Below are positions 33,546 to 46,226 of a stretch of DNA of 64,000 nt, in pieces. A program made the position numbers and the translations under genes. The DNA lies in NCBI GenBank assembly GCA_035610365.1, contig CM069437.1:54274093-54338092 (forward strand). The letters are read 5' to 3'. How positions within the stretch are numbered: the first letter of the stretch is position 1; every line of letters starts with the position of its first letter. The notes beneath the pieces are model-generated. The model was not told where the DNA came from, ran no database searches, and was given only the letters and a program-made list of their open reading frames with translations. The stretch is from Aquatica leii. Its lineage: Eukaryota; Arthropoda; Insecta; Coleoptera; Lampyridae.

Positions 33546-36531
33546 TTTTTTTACTTTTCTAATTTGTACGTTACAAGGCATTAGCACTCACATTAGTTTG
33601 ATATGAACCAGTCCCAAAAAAAATTTATATGATTCTGTCACTGAGGCAAAAGACAGTTTTACATCAAACCAATTTTACTTTAATTAATAATAATTTTTAT
33701 CTACAAACTGTTTGACATTAAACAACATTAATACAAAATTCAACGCATGTCAGCCAGTTAAATACGTGTACGTTCGTAGGATTCGTCTAGTTCAAGCTTG
33801 CTCTCAGTCTTACGAATCTATATAGACGGACCTATACGTTTGAGAAACGTATAGTCAAAAATTGCTATCGTGCGTTTTCGTTAAGAAGCGTATACGTTCG
33901 TCTATTTGCGAACGGTCAAAAATAGGCTTCCTGGCATATTAAGTGTACGACAAGTTGGAAAGAAAATGACGACTTGTACGAAAGTGACGATCACGATACT
34001 CGTTAGATGACGTCGAAAAGTCAATGACTAACTTCAAGTAACCACAATATACAAGGTACTGTAATTTAAATTTAGTGCACGTTACATTTTTAACGATATT
34101 AATTCATTATAATTATAAAATACAAACTAATTCATTATGTTGATGTACATCAGGTAATGCATGTTGAAGATTATTCAAGATAACGCAACAAAAGTGACGA
34201 CAAACGTAAATTTAGTCATGTGTACAATAATTTTAACAAACATTTTTATTTAGAAAAAATTCATTACGTTTAAATTACTAAATTAAACTCAAAAAAATTT
34301 TTTAGTAAATATAACTTTTATGGAAAAATTGTTATGCGTTTCCCTACTATTATTTTTTAACACTTTATTTTTGTTAAAATAAAATAAAAATTTTTTTAAA
34401 ATAAAGTTTGTGAACGTTAGAAAATGTTTTTATCTACGTTAGTTTAAAATAATTGTATAATAACCAGCGCTCTCTAATCATTACTCTGTTTCATAATTAA
34501 ATTTGAATATTTACTGTTATATTACAATTAGTATTTCTGCAAAAAAATAATTATAGTATTATATTATTATTATTAGCACTAGAAATGCTTTATTTGCAAG
34601 TACTTAAAAGTCAAGCGTCTAAACTTTTCTAACCTTCTATCTTTGATTATTGTTTAGATTTTACTTATCTACGTTTACACCGTTTGATGAAAAATTTCTT
34701 TTGAATATTTTTTTTGTTTCAATTACTTACATTTTGTAAAACAGTGTTAATTAATTAACTTTAAAAAATTTTTTGGACCGGAGACTGAATTAAATAAACT
34801 TTACAAGATCCAGTCATTACTTAGAATAGAAAATTGCCAGTTTTCTTTTAACAAAACTTTGTAGACAACCACACTTTAATTTAAACACTTTTACAATTAA
34901 TTACTTAGAAAACTACGCTACACAATTTTAAATAAATTAATTACAACAAAATTTTAATAATAATAAAAAAGATTGTTATTATTGCAAAAGTAATAAAAGA
35001 GTTCTTAACCTAGTTGTGTTTTATGAACTATCTTTATAAAGTACAAACTTCTATATGAAAACTTCAAGTTTTATTTAAAACGTTGAATAGTTATGCACTT
35101 GCCTTTAACTTACGCAAAACAAAATTTTAATGCAAATTATTTACGCATTCCTTATAAAATGTTTTTTAAAATTTCTACTGTTATTTACTTTATCGCATAA
35201 ATATTTTATGCGCCATCGAGCGTGTATAAAATGCATCTTAATTTGCTTTCAATGCGCACTTTACTTTATAACTTAGCAACGTAACAATAGATCAAAAAAC
35301 TTTAGTTAAATGTTTTGTAAAAATACTATTTAAGTTTTTTTTTATGAGTGTTCGCTAACTTACAAAGCAAAAATTCCAAAATGGAGCAGCTATTGAAAAT
35401 AAATGTAGTGATCCGTGTGTAATTTAATTTTATACAAACTGTTACTATAAATATTTCACTTTATAAATAATGTAGTTTAGTTTTACACAAAAAATTAATT
35501 CTACGCTTTATATTTGTTTATCTAAATTCTTGTTCACTGAACAAGTTAAGTCTGTAACAATATTACTATACACAACATTCTATTACAAAGCATTAAACTG
35601 TGCGACTAAAATATGTTTATGTTAAAATACATAAAAAATAAATAAATTTTAACAGTATTGATGATTGCGTTTAAATAAATTAAGAAACAAAAATTTGTAT
35701 TTAATCATTGTAATGATTTATTTTTGTTTATTGGTTGTTACATTGAAATCTACGCAATTACAACAAACTGAATTTGTGTCAAACCTCATTGACAATTCAA
35801 AGCAACAGGATTTCTCAATCTGAAAGCGTTGACTAAGTTTGTATTAAAAATAGCAAAAATTGTGTTCGCTAAAAATCGGATCAGTTACTGTGCTCTGGTA
35901 TGAAAAAAATTCGATTTGTAGAAACAAAACAGTGTTTAGTTTCTTAAAACCTGTGTGGTTACAACAAAAAAATTTAAATGTTTACAATTCATAAAACGAA
36001 ACATATTCCAAACACATTCATCGCAATAGTTACGATATTTATAGAATTCAACTGTTTTGCAATCTGACATACACTCATGTGGTTACTTATACAATGCTTA
36101 AAACACACCAAAACAGAAAACAACTTTAAACAATTCTTATTTGTTTGTTTTTAAATTTAAAGTAGTAGTGCATAAAACATTTGTTATTCAAAAATGTATG
36201 GTCTTTCTTGTGTGAATTGGACGCATTTTTTCCAAAAAAACATTTTTAAACTCGAGTGAAACGAGTTCTTGATGAAAAAAAAGCGTCAAAATTTAGACAT
36301 TTTATTTTTCGAACAGATGAGACTGGAAAGCCTCCAAAGTCTTAAAATCTCTCAAAAATAATTTGAGGTTTATGTTGACAAGTGCGCAAAAACTGTCAAA
36401 GACGTTTTATATTAGCAAAAAATTAAAATTTATGACAGTTAAGAACAATAAAATATAAAGTGTAAAATAGTATTTTTATTAATATTGCTAAAATTTGCTG
36501 TTCATTGTTTTTAATCCCTGTTTTTTTACAG
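33546..36531. other. AT-rich stretch without a confident gene
   Basis: Contains a perfect hairpin at 33,832-33,854 (10-bp arms CTATACGTTT/AAACGTATAG around GAG) within a run of 'tacgtt' words. At 35,713-35,823 a 36-codon plus-strand frame (MIYFCLLVVTLKS...) has a signal-peptide-like start, but short frames like it are expected by chance. Otherwise nothing. Confidence 0.5.
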
Positions 36532-36574
36532 ATTTGTAATTGCACTTTGGTTTGTCATCACGTCTAAGTTTAAG
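36532..36574 (+). other. Candidate 43-bp micro-exon
   Basis: A strong plus-strand acceptor (aatccctgtttttttacag) and donor (GTAAGC) bracket 43 bp that encode FVIALWFVITSKFK in the only long-open frame, a possible membrane span. It is on the opposite strand to the other exon candidates here, so both cannot belong to the same gene. Chance is a real possibility. Confidence 0.25.
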
Positions 36575-36889
36575 GTAAGCAATATTATAATTATTTGTTT
36601 AAAAATTTAATTAAAATATCTTTGAATGCTTATACATATAAATGTGTAATTAATTAAAATAAAAGGTTTCTTAAATTTCAAAGTTATTTAGAACATACAA
36701 AAAATATTGTTAATTAAGGTATACACAAATTAGAAGTATTTAGTTTTATTCTGAATTTGTACCTTCTCTTTATTATAGTACAAAAACTTGAACAAAACTA
36801 TAAAATAAATTTAATAAAAGAATTTGTTTTCATATAAATTTATTTGTTAAAAAAAATTTATATTCAAATAAACAGGAGGGAAAACACAC

Positions 36890-39010
36890 CGATCTTACCT
36901 GAAAATCTCTTATATCTCTTCCGGAAAAATTTAAAATTAAACGAAAGCGCTGGGAAATTTACCGCTTTTACTTGGAATTTAAATTTAAACAAAAGCGCGA
37001 ACAAAATCACCGAGCTTACCCGATTCGTCAAAAATTTCTCAATTTTATTCCAAATCAGCCGAAGTTTTACGATCTCTAACCGATATTTTTTAAAATTTTA
37101 TCCAATAGGTGGTTTATCTAGCGCCCCTGCACAGTGGTCTTTTTGGTCCAATTGTGTAACTCTGATTTTTCCTCCTTCAGCACTTTTGTTTCGACTAAAA
37201 AATCCAGAAGCTTATACCAAGGAGCTTTTGTCAACTTATCATTGGTTAACCTTGGATTGCCAAAAATTATTGTGCGTTGCGTTTTTTATGCTACGCATTT
37301 ACACACCAAATGCGGAGACTTGTTCTCAAAGCATTCGCGGCACAAAGAGCTACTTTGTGTTCCCATTTTATACATACGTTTGCTAAGGTTATTAAACCCT
37401 GTTATTAGTCCAGAGAGTTTTTCTAACTTATTCTTGATACTGCATTTTAAGTGTTTCATTGTAGCTCTGTAAAGAACAATTTTGGTTGTCTCGTTTCTAA
37501 AAGTTTTTTTTTTATAATTTTGTATGTTCCGCTGCTAGTTTTTTGTGAATTATTTATTTTCAGTATTGTAGGCAATCAATCAAAGACGGGTTTAGGTTTG
37601 ATATATGTCTTTATTGTGCTTTTTTAGCTTGTTGGGCCGTTTTTAAGATTTTTTTACATTCTGGTCCTTTAGTATCTAGACTATCTGCACTTGTTAGCGA
37701 GTGACCTATGTATCCAGACTGTTTATACATGTCATAATCAAATTAAATTTTATTACTAGCAACCTTAACGTAAGTAGTGCTGCTTGACTGTTTAAAATCC
37801 TCCCATCTGTGTATCAGATGGTTTTGTTAACCGCGCCCGCGTAATTGTTTTTTGTTTACTTGTCTCATAAAAGTATTAAAATTTTGAATATTCTTAAGAT
37901 GTGATAATCTTTTGTGAAATCAGATCTCATAGTACAGATTGTTTCTACACGCAGCACGTTGTATATACCCAGTTTCCCGGTAACTCAAGTGTGTTCATTA
38001 ATCTGCAGCTTGTATTTTGCTTGTCTTGTTTTTAACATAGCAACAAAGTGTAATAGTAAAAATAAAAGTAATACTTCTATGGCTGCTGTGGACATAATTA
38101 TCATCGCTTCTCTTATTGGCAAACATACTATTCTCTATAGTTAGTCTAACTTGGAAACAGTTTTTCAAATTAATTTTCTCACAGTATATGATGATGGGTC
38201 TGATCACCACAGTATAGAATCATTTGGTCATGGTAGGTTTTAATCTTTATGTTTTACCAATCATCCGTTTTGTTTCGTAAAAAAATTTGATGACCTCTGG
38301 TGTAACTTTTTCTAGATAAGCGTTAAAAATCAATTTAGTATCAAAATATTTGGCTTCATTTCGTAAACGGAACGATTGCCGTCTTGTTTGGGTTCCTGAA
38401 TAGTCTCTTTTTTTTACGCCATTTTTTGACGGTATTGAGTGCTTTCTTCTTTATGTTAGATAGAGTTGCCCCAATATTTACGTTTGTAATAATAGTGAGA
38501 TTGCCGGTGTATCCCAAATCGAATAAATTTCTGTCTTCTAGTTCTTGTAGTAGGCCGTTCATGAAAAAGCATCACAGAAAGTGTAACAGTACTCCGCTTT
38601 GTGGGCACCCGCCAGGCACCTTAAATTACACTGCTACCGTACAAAGTAGCTGTTACCGCCCGATTCTTCAACATTGAATTGACCCAGTTTTGAACTCAAG
38701 GTGTGATGCTTTTTTTCTCTATTGTTCTTGCAATGAAGGTGAATGTAGTATTATCAGTTTTTTTTAAATATTGAATTGCATTTTTGCATCAGTTGGTAAA
38801 TTGCTATCGTGTAAGGTTTTCCATACTGGTTTTAGAGCAGTTCAGTTGTGTTGGTAGTTGGTTCATTTATGTGCAACGCCTGGTATTGTGTTCGCTTTTC
38901 TTTGTGAACCTTTTTTTTGGTTTTTTAGTTTTTGCTTTGACGCTTCCAAAAGCTTTTTAGGTCATTTAGGTTTGTGTTCAGCATCAATTGATATTTGTAA
39001 CGCACCAGAA
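36890..39010 (-). mobile_element. R1-like LINE, copy 2
   Basis: In order on the minus strand: decayed endonuclease-linker traces (about 39,000-38,760), VQNWVNSMLKNRAVTATLY (about 38,700), the block GGCPQSGVL (about 38,610), then MNGLLQELEDRNLF and LGYTGNLTIITNVNIGATLS (38,562-38,480; the catalytic YADD is replaced by YTGN), NPNKTAIVPFTK, thumb and linker traces, and SSSLCRECFENKSPHLVCKC (about 37,350-37,295), the C-C-H-C zinc motif near the C-terminus of R1-type proteins. Shares sequence with copy 1 over 37,560-38,300. The fingers part of the reverse transcriptase is missing. The 3' UTR (37,100-36,890) contains about 60-bp imperfect repeats with 'aaaagcgc'. Confidence 0.75.
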
Positions 39011-39029
39011 AAAAATGTAGAAAAAAATA

Positions 39030-39430
39030 TTTAATAGATGTTTGGCTCACCTTTTGACTAGCTTTCTTCAAAGATGGTCGTGCGTCAGATTGTCAGCATC
39101 TAAATTTTTTACTTAACTCGTGCCCTTTTGCTATTTTTTCTTACGCGTAGAAAGTGCTGCTATAAGAAAACGAACGTCTGAGCTAGAAAAAAGAAAATAC
39201 CCTAAAGCCGCAATCCTCAAATGTGCGTGAAACAATAAAACAATTTAATTATCACAGACAAAAAGTTTTGTTTATTTCGACTAGCAACTGCACGATTGAT
39301 CTTCGAGAAAAGAAAGAGAGAGACAAATATCAACGGTAAAGTTTCGGTTACAAAGTAGTTGTCGGTACATTCTCAACATAAACAATAAATACAATCGCTA
39401 CGCCACTACTACTATCAAAGACACAGAGAT
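39030..39430 (-). repeat. Dispersed repeat family X, copy 2
   Basis: Inverted partner of 33,200-33,545. This copy is longer, as copy 1 lacks an internal stretch of about 35 bp, and similarity to unique sequence upstream may continue to about 39,660. It directly follows the second R1-like LINE copy. Confidence 0.6.
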
Positions 39431-41344
39431 ATAGCTATTAGATACACCGCCTGAATGCCGCTTAAATCGTAATCATATCGTAAAGACGGTGGTAATAAAA
39501 GCTAAACGCGTTCGCGATACTTTATAATTAGAGATCAAAATCTCTCCAAACCGCTTGACGTCAAGTATAGGTAGGTCAAGTGTTAGTGAGATATAATAGT
39601 TTGGGGTTTTAATTATCTTGTGAGTATCCATAAGCGTCTCACCACTTCCATTCTCTTACACAAACGTTATTACAGTACAATATAAACCATCCGATTAATT
39701 TGTTGTTAGCAATAAATAACACAAGAATAGCGATTAAATTGACGATTTTTGGAGATTAGAATATTTAAATTAGTAACGTAAGCATGGAGTGCTTTTTACA
39801 CGGACGGAATTTTGTCGAAGGCAAAGTTCGATACGTGCTACCTTACAGCACGCGGTATTATAGCTCAATATTATGTGTGTTCCCGCTTGGGTGACCATTG
39901 TATTAAAAGTAATTATTAATATATCTTGCTAGAATATTATGTCGTAAACTATCCCTCTAGGTTAGCATCTTTTGTTTTTAAGAATCATACCGCATTTGTT
40001 TTTGATTAGACACGATTAGGATGTTGGTTAATCCAATGCCAAATGCAACTTCTTAATTAGGTGAATATTTGAAGTTTTAAAGAAAGCTAAAAAAATAAGC
40101 AAATTCTCAAAACGTGGTTACGTGTGGATCAAGTCAGTACTAACCTCCAAACATACATCAAACAGGAAACTGGAAAAGTCATGTTCGACGCGCTTTTTAT
40201 CGCTTAAGTGCGAATCATATAGCAGGATTTTTAAAATTAACGTAGTTATAAGGTAGATGTTGATGGATGACAAAATTGTAACCCTTACCAAATCTTTAGG
40301 TTCTACCGCTAGTGAGACACTCCATACTACAGTAACAAATGAAATGCCGGAAGTCGGCTTAACGCTGTGCCGTTTGGTGGTTAAAACTCGACCAATTCAC
40401 AAAAAAACTTGTTTTCACGCGCCGACGTTGTTTTGGATCAATTGTTCCATATACATCCCATAAGTACGAAGAGGTTTGCTTGTTGTTCTAAAGATGAAAC
40501 CAGTGACGACTGGTCTTGTATCTAGTCAGTCGTTTATCGGCCTGGTCTTTTTCACTTTAGACATAAGATTTTGATGAGGTTGTCTCCTCTTGTTCTAGGC
40601 AATTAAATCAAGACTCCTTAGCACTTCTTAACCGTGAGACATATCCACAACAGCAATGAGTTTTGAGGTTGACTGCCGTGTCTGCTGCAGTAGAGCAACG
40701 ACACATATGGTTATTTTAGTGTTAGTTTTTGTCACAACACTACAGCTTGAGTTGAAAAAGCTGATTTGCGTGACAGTAGTATTGGAATTCGTACAGATTT
40801 TAGAACGCAATTCTAATAGCAGTCAAATTAAACATTAATTGGGTTTTCCCAACCCATTTAGTAAGGTGTCGTATGTAGCATTTTATCTACCTTTTTATCC
40901 AGAACTTGGAGACGCGCCCGATAGGCAGCTTAACCTACGGGTTTACTAGTTTAACCCCAGGAAGCCACTGATCTTAGACAAAATTTAAATTTAAGCAAAA
41001 GCGCGGGAAGTTTTGAGACAGAACCAACTTCACTACAGTACTAACATAGTTTTGTATTAAATCTCTTACTTAGTGCCAACGTTTGCAGTTAGTTTTTTTG
41101 TTTTTGATTTTTTTAAGCTTTAAATAAACTAATTGATTGTGTTTTAAAATATTGCTTTTGTAAATCCAATTATTAAAACTAGTTTTTAAACATCTGGTAG
41201 TAGAAAACTAAAATCTCCATTAGTATAAAATGATTTTTTTTAATCCTTCAAAAAATGTCTTAATTTTTTGTTGATACTTAATCTTTGTATGTTTAAACAA
41301 AATTATATGATTTGTTTTTAGCATGTATATTAGTATAAGTTTAA
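39431..41344. other. Stretch without a confident gene
   Basis: GC content is higher than elsewhere, and the part to 39,670 could be LTR-like sequence belonging to repeat X. Overlapping frames at 40,257-40,463 and 40,628-40,838 (both strands) match nothing I know. A short segment at 40,980-41,010 repeats the 'aaatttaa...caaaagcgcg' unit of the 3' UTR of the R1-like LINE. Confidence 0.45.
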
Positions 41345-42590
41345 CTTTACTTGTTTACTTAATTAGTTTACAAACTGATTCATGTTTCGCCTATTTACAA
41401 TTTTACTCCCTCATTTTTTACATTTACACTAGATCACATTGTATTTAAATTTATTACATTTCATTTTTTCTCTTCTCTTCTTAGCTGTTACCTCCTTCAA
41501 AGATTTCTTCTACTTTCTTAATCTCTTCTCGTAACTCCTTGCATTCGTTTCTCATGTGTTGAAGGTCCTCCGTCTCTTCTCCACATACTCTGCACATATT
41601 TTGTTGGTTATTTGTTACAAGGAGATGGCTGAGACAAGGATGCCCACTGAACTCAAGCTTGCTTGCAGTATATACGAGGGATTTCAAGAAGACAATGAGG
41701 GGACAACAGATAGGAGGGATAGTAGTAGGGAAAGTGAAGGTGTGGTCTTTGGCGTATACGGATTTCATAGTGTTGGTGGCTAAGGAGGAAAACGTTATTA
41801 AAGAGAAATGGAAGTAAATACAGAGAACACAAAAATAATGGTATTTAGAAAAGGAGTAGGGAAAAGAAAAAGGGGAGTGAAAAGTAAAGAAATTTACTTA
41901 CCTGGGTTACACGATAAAGCAGGATAATAAAAAGAGAGAACACATAAAGAAAAGAGCGAGAAAAGGAAACAGGTTAACAAGACAAATGTAGGGTGTGAGG
42001 AAAATGTTGTTTGGAGTGGACATAAAAAAAAGGCTGCTGCTTGAGATACTAATAAAACGAGTGGTGATGTATGGGGCAGAAATATAGGGGTGCAATAAGT
42101 GTAAAGAGGTAGAAGGGATACAAGAAAAATACTGGAAATGGGTATTAGAGCTAGACAGAAACACCGGGGTATATTATAAGAGAAGAAGTGCAGGTAGAAA
42201 AAAAAAGACTAGAGACAGGAAAAAGAGCTATAAAATACGTGGACGAACTAAGGGAAAGAACAGAATGCAAAATACTACAGGAATGTTGGAAAGAGACAAA
42301 AAGAAGAAAAGAGCGAGATGGCAGAGAAGATTATTATAAAAAAAACGGGTACGCGAGAGAAGAGGTAGGAATGTTAAGGAAAAAACGAGTAAGGGTAAGA
42401 GAAGAAATAATAAAGAGAGATAAAAACATAAAAGAAACAGAAAGATAGACAAAGATGAAAAAGGGCAGATATGATATGAATTATAAAAATACAAGATTGA
42501 AGCAGTGCCAGAGTATCTAAAAGTTAAAAGAAATAAAAGCAACAAGAATAAATACTGAAAAAAAGAGGAAGAAAAGCATGCATATTATTA
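41345..42590. mobile_element. LINE copy 2 with twin-priming inversion
   Basis: Same family as the LINE at 16.0-19.1 kb. The 3' segment (about 41,610 down to 41,345) is in minus orientation: CRVCGEETEDLQHMRNEC, the C-terminal tail KELREEIKKVEE, and the 3' UTR that matches 15,960-16,120. The rest (about 41,620 to 42,590) is in plus orientation. It starts at RWLRQGCPL of the reverse transcriptase, continues through QIGGIVVGKVKVWSLAYTDF (YADD reads YTDF), the thumb, and GREDYYKKNGYAREEVGMLR, and stops just before the zinc tail. Thus the two segments divide the protein at one point and face opposite ways, as twin priming produces. Confidence 0.85.
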
Positions 42591-43501
42591 ACCGCTCACT
42601 TAGAAAGACTGTTGGCAAGATTACATTTTTGATGTTATTTAATACAAGTTTCTACATTTTTATAAATACTTAATAAACTTATGTGCATTTGAAGTACTTT
42701 TAACATGGAGTAGATAAGCGATAGACAACGGTTAATATTTGGATTCCAATGCTACTCTTGGTTTGGTAAAAGTATAGTTTAAAATAGATGATCTTTTTTC
42801 TACTGTAGTTGTTCTTTGCGACTAAAATTTTGATCACATGATTTAACTTTTTTTGAATATTTGAGGTTGATTAAAAGCACGGCTCTGTGCACTAAATAAA
42901 ATCAAAGTTTGATAAAAGAAAAATTATCTATCCCGTGACTGTGAAATAGGTCGGACATCATCTAACGTTATGCGCACCAAGTTTTCATTTCTAATTATTC
43001 ACATGCAGTGTTTTTATTTTTTTTGTGAAAGTCTTTATTAGGGTAAGCGTTGTTTTTTATTTTTATGATGTAATTTAATTCTCTCGTATTGTCTGCACTG
43101 ACCCTCACATTTTTAAAACGTTTCTATGTCATTGTACCTTTATTATTTACTTTTTTGTGCTGCCAACATCGTAAACGTCAATATTCGTTCGTTAGTGTAG
43201 TTACGTAATGAACGAAAAAAGCTCTAGGGTGGCAAAATCAAAACTAGGAATCCACATAAAAGTAAGTGTTTAAAGTCAAATAATGTATTAAAACGAGTAT
43301 GCGACAGGTGAAAAAATCATTTTAAAAATCTTGAAATTCAGTTCAAATTGAAGAAAAACTATGTTAAAGTTAATGTCAAATGTGACAGATTTAGTAATAC
43401 ATGTAGTACCAACATTATATTTCTGTTGACTTTTTTTTATTTTTTTAAAAAAGAATGTAATTTTATAAAAATCAACACAAAAAATAATGTACATTACTCT
43501 C
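42591..43501. other. Stretch without a recognised gene
   Basis: No gene or repeat recognised; mixed AT-rich sequence. Confidence 0.55.
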
Positions 43502-43597
43502 GTCGAAAGAATCATAGCATAACTCACTCAAATGCAACGCTCGGCCGTGCGGCCTCGCGTCGCATTAACGTTCGTTATGCTATTTCTTACTTTCGAC
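43502..43597. repeat. GC-rich imperfect palindrome 1
   Basis: Arms of about 45 bp pair with few mismatches: GTCGAAAG...AATCATAGCATAAC on the left and GTTATGCTAT...CTTTCGAC on the right, around a GC-rich centre (cggccgtgcggcc). Such a fold-back could be a non-autonomous DNA element. No target duplication was seen. Confidence 0.75.
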
Positions 43598-43781
43598 TCT
43601 TGTTACGTAAACTACTATTACGTATTTGTTGCTTCAAATAAATAACTTGCAAAGTGGTATATAACTAAATATATAAATTTTACACGTTATATATCTAACT
43701 TGACATCTGTCAAACTTAGCGTCAAAATTTGAATAAATTCAAGTTTTTCTTAATTATTCTTCAACGAATACGTAAAATGTT

Positions 43782-43907
43782 GTTCGATACACGAGCGCTG
43801 TCAAGTTTTCGTGTTCTCGGGTTCTTTCGCAGCCCTCAGCTTCGCTTCGGACTGCAAACTATGGTCGAACACGAAAACTAATTTGACATCGCTCTTGTAT
43901 CGAAAAT
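43782..43907. repeat. GC-rich imperfect palindrome 2
   Basis: Left arm TTCGATACACGAGCGCTGTC and right arm, read backwards, TTCGATACAAGAGCGATGTC; pairing continues through 'gttttcgtgttc' and a GC-rich centre (tcagcttcgcttcggact). The total is about 126 bp. It lies 185 bp from palindrome 1 but is not the same sequence. Confidence 0.75.
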
Positions 43908-45069
43908 AACTATTATTAAAAATTAATTAAGTTTATTCTGATTTTCAGTCTAATAATAAAAACAAAACGTACTAAGTTCACAATAAATAAAAACTAAATG
44001 GATTTTATAGTGTTTTAAAAAACTATATTTAAATTATTTTTAGTGTTTGAGGTCAATTTTATATATAATAATTAATGTTGTAGAACTCCACCGTGCAGAT
44101 GGAAAATATATGCCAATAAAAATAATTTATATATACACAAAATTTGTTGTATTGTGCTTATATACGTTGTAAAAAACTAATATTTATAAAAACGTGAATG
44201 TTCCATTGTTGAATTTTAGTCGTTAGAGAAACAATACAGCTACATTTCTTTTTGGATGTTAGTTTGACAAAAATGTGCAATAAATATAACATTTTGTGGG
44301 TTTTGATAGTCAGTTAAATAGAAAATAGAACTATTGTAGTCTACACAGAAAAACAACTCTAAACAGTACGTAGTAGAAAACTATTTATTGAAATAATGAA
44401 ATCTGTGCTTTTTATATTTTTAATTAAAAATTTGAAAATTATTTGGTATTATATGTTAGACAAACGTTTATTTTAAAGTTAATAGAAAAGTAGTTTTAAC
44501 AATGATAACTGTAGCGTTAAAAAGTAACAGCAAAACTACATTTAGATTTAGGTTACGTATTTTAACTTATCAGAAGGCTTTTTAATAAAAAAAATAGTAA
44601 AATTAGTTAATAAACCAATTTTTTTATTTTTTGCATTAAAATTAATAATTGTTCATTTTAAATTTACAAGTTTTTCTGTATCTACACATAAATTGTGTGC
44701 GTCTATTAACGTTTCTTCTGGTTACGTTTATTTTTATCAAAAATTGGTTTAAATTAAAAATGTAAGTTACTAACAGGTTTGCGATTTTTTTAACGCATTA
44801 TTATGTACATTACAGATACATTTTTTATTTTGTGTTTAAACATCACATCGAACTATTTCAAAGTCGGTTTGCTGTTGGTTCAACCTAATTCAACCAAAAA
44901 GCATGTAGTCTTTAGTTTAAATGTACAGTGCATTTTTGTTCATGTTTAAAATTAAAAAATCACGTAACAGATGTGTCATTAAAGCTGTCTAATGCTTGAT
45001 TATGTCAACAAACTTATAGCAGAAAACAAATTTAACTTTGATTCTAAAATGAAACAATTAAGTTGTTCT
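43908..45069. other. AT-rich stretch without a recognised gene
   Basis: Nothing recognised. Confidence 0.6.
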
Positions 45070-46226
45070 AATCTGACTTACAACATGAAGATATAAATAA
45101 AGCAACCTGGACTTCTCAAGACAGAACAACAACTTACACCTAAATAGACCACATTATTGTAAAAAAGAAATAGAGTAACTTTCTACAAGATGTAAAAAGT
45201 ATGACAGGCGCAGACTGCGCATCAGATCATACGACCTAAATTGAAAACTAACGTAAAAGCTAACTATTAAATCAAATTTTAAAGAAAGGAAATTTAACTT
45301 AAACAAATTGGAAACCTTGTAAATAAAAATAGTAGTAGAAAAGAAACACCACAGCAGATTTATAGATATTATTGAAAGAACCTGAGAGACCTTCAAAAAC
45401 ACTAAAACTGCAGCAGAAAAATTAATAAACTATAAAATGAGCGATAAAACGTAAATAATAATTAAGACATAAATAATAACAAAAAGAAAAAAATTAATGA
45501 AAGCACTAGAGATACGAGTACAGAAAAGCAAACAACAAAAAAAGCGCCAGGCAGAATAAAGAACCGTACACACAAAACAAAATACCTAATGAGATTAAAT
45601 AGAACATTATCAAACAAATTAAAGGGAAAAAATGGGGTAACACTTTTTACCCAGAAAGCAATTAGGACACGATGGGTGGAGCACTTTGCTGAAATGTATC
45701 TATACGTGAAACATTGGACTAAATAAAAAATAGAGGAACGATAGACCTACACAAAACAAGTATATCGCTAAAAAAATCACAAAAATAAAAATGAAAGACG
45801 CAATACAACGTTTAAAGAATAATAAAACAAGAATAGACGAAATTCCAACAGATCTAATAAAGACTAAATTATTCAACATAAATGCTCCATATACTACTAA
45901 ATGGATACAAGAGAAAACAGCCAGGAAATAAACAGAAGGCATAATAATTAAGATACTCAAACAAGGAATTTGAACGATTTGCAAAAACTAGAGACTAATT
46001 ACTTTACTTAAATAAACAGTAAAATAATAGTCAGGAATAATCATAGAAAAACAAAGAAACCATACTAAGACAAGGCTAAGAAACAATCAAGCAGTTTTCA
46101 GACCTACCAGAAGCTGCATCAACCATATAAATACTTTAAGAATTATATTAGAACAAACAGTAAAAAAACAAAACTCCCACTCTTCCGCACTAATGTAAAA
46201 AGCACACTACTATATGCTGCAGAGAT
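45070..46226 (+). mobile_element. RTE-type LINE, 5' portion (split copy)
   Basis: Near 45,095-45,240 the plus strand reads ATWTSQDRTTTYT, IDHIIVKKK and DVKSMTGADCASDH, which match the endonuclease end of RTE LINEs (TWxSPDGxxxNQIDHI ... DVRSxRGADxxSDH). Then come a decayed linker (KNGVTLFTQKAIRTRWVEHF at about 45,630-45,690) and reverse-transcriptase text FRPTRSCINHINTLRIILEQ (about 46,095-46,155; usual form FRxGRSCIDHIFTLRxIxEQ). After that the text jumps to LPLFRTNVKSTLLYAAE (46,172-46,222; the thumb block), so most of the palm is deleted. Many stops and frameshifts. The copy is cut at 46,226 and resumes at 48,183. Confidence 0.75.

Noticed and set aside
35713-35823. 36-codon plus-strand frame with a signal-peptide-like start
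   Set aside because: Frames of this length with a hydrophobic start are common by chance here, and there is no supporting signal.
36844-37472. Plus-strand 180- and 112-codon frames
   Set aside because: They lie antisense to the C-terminal zinc region and 3' UTR of the R1-like LINE copy 2, which explains the sequence better.
40257-40838. Overlapping plus and minus frames of 60-68 codons
   Set aside because: None resembles a known family, and frames exist on both strands, so there is no basis to choose one.
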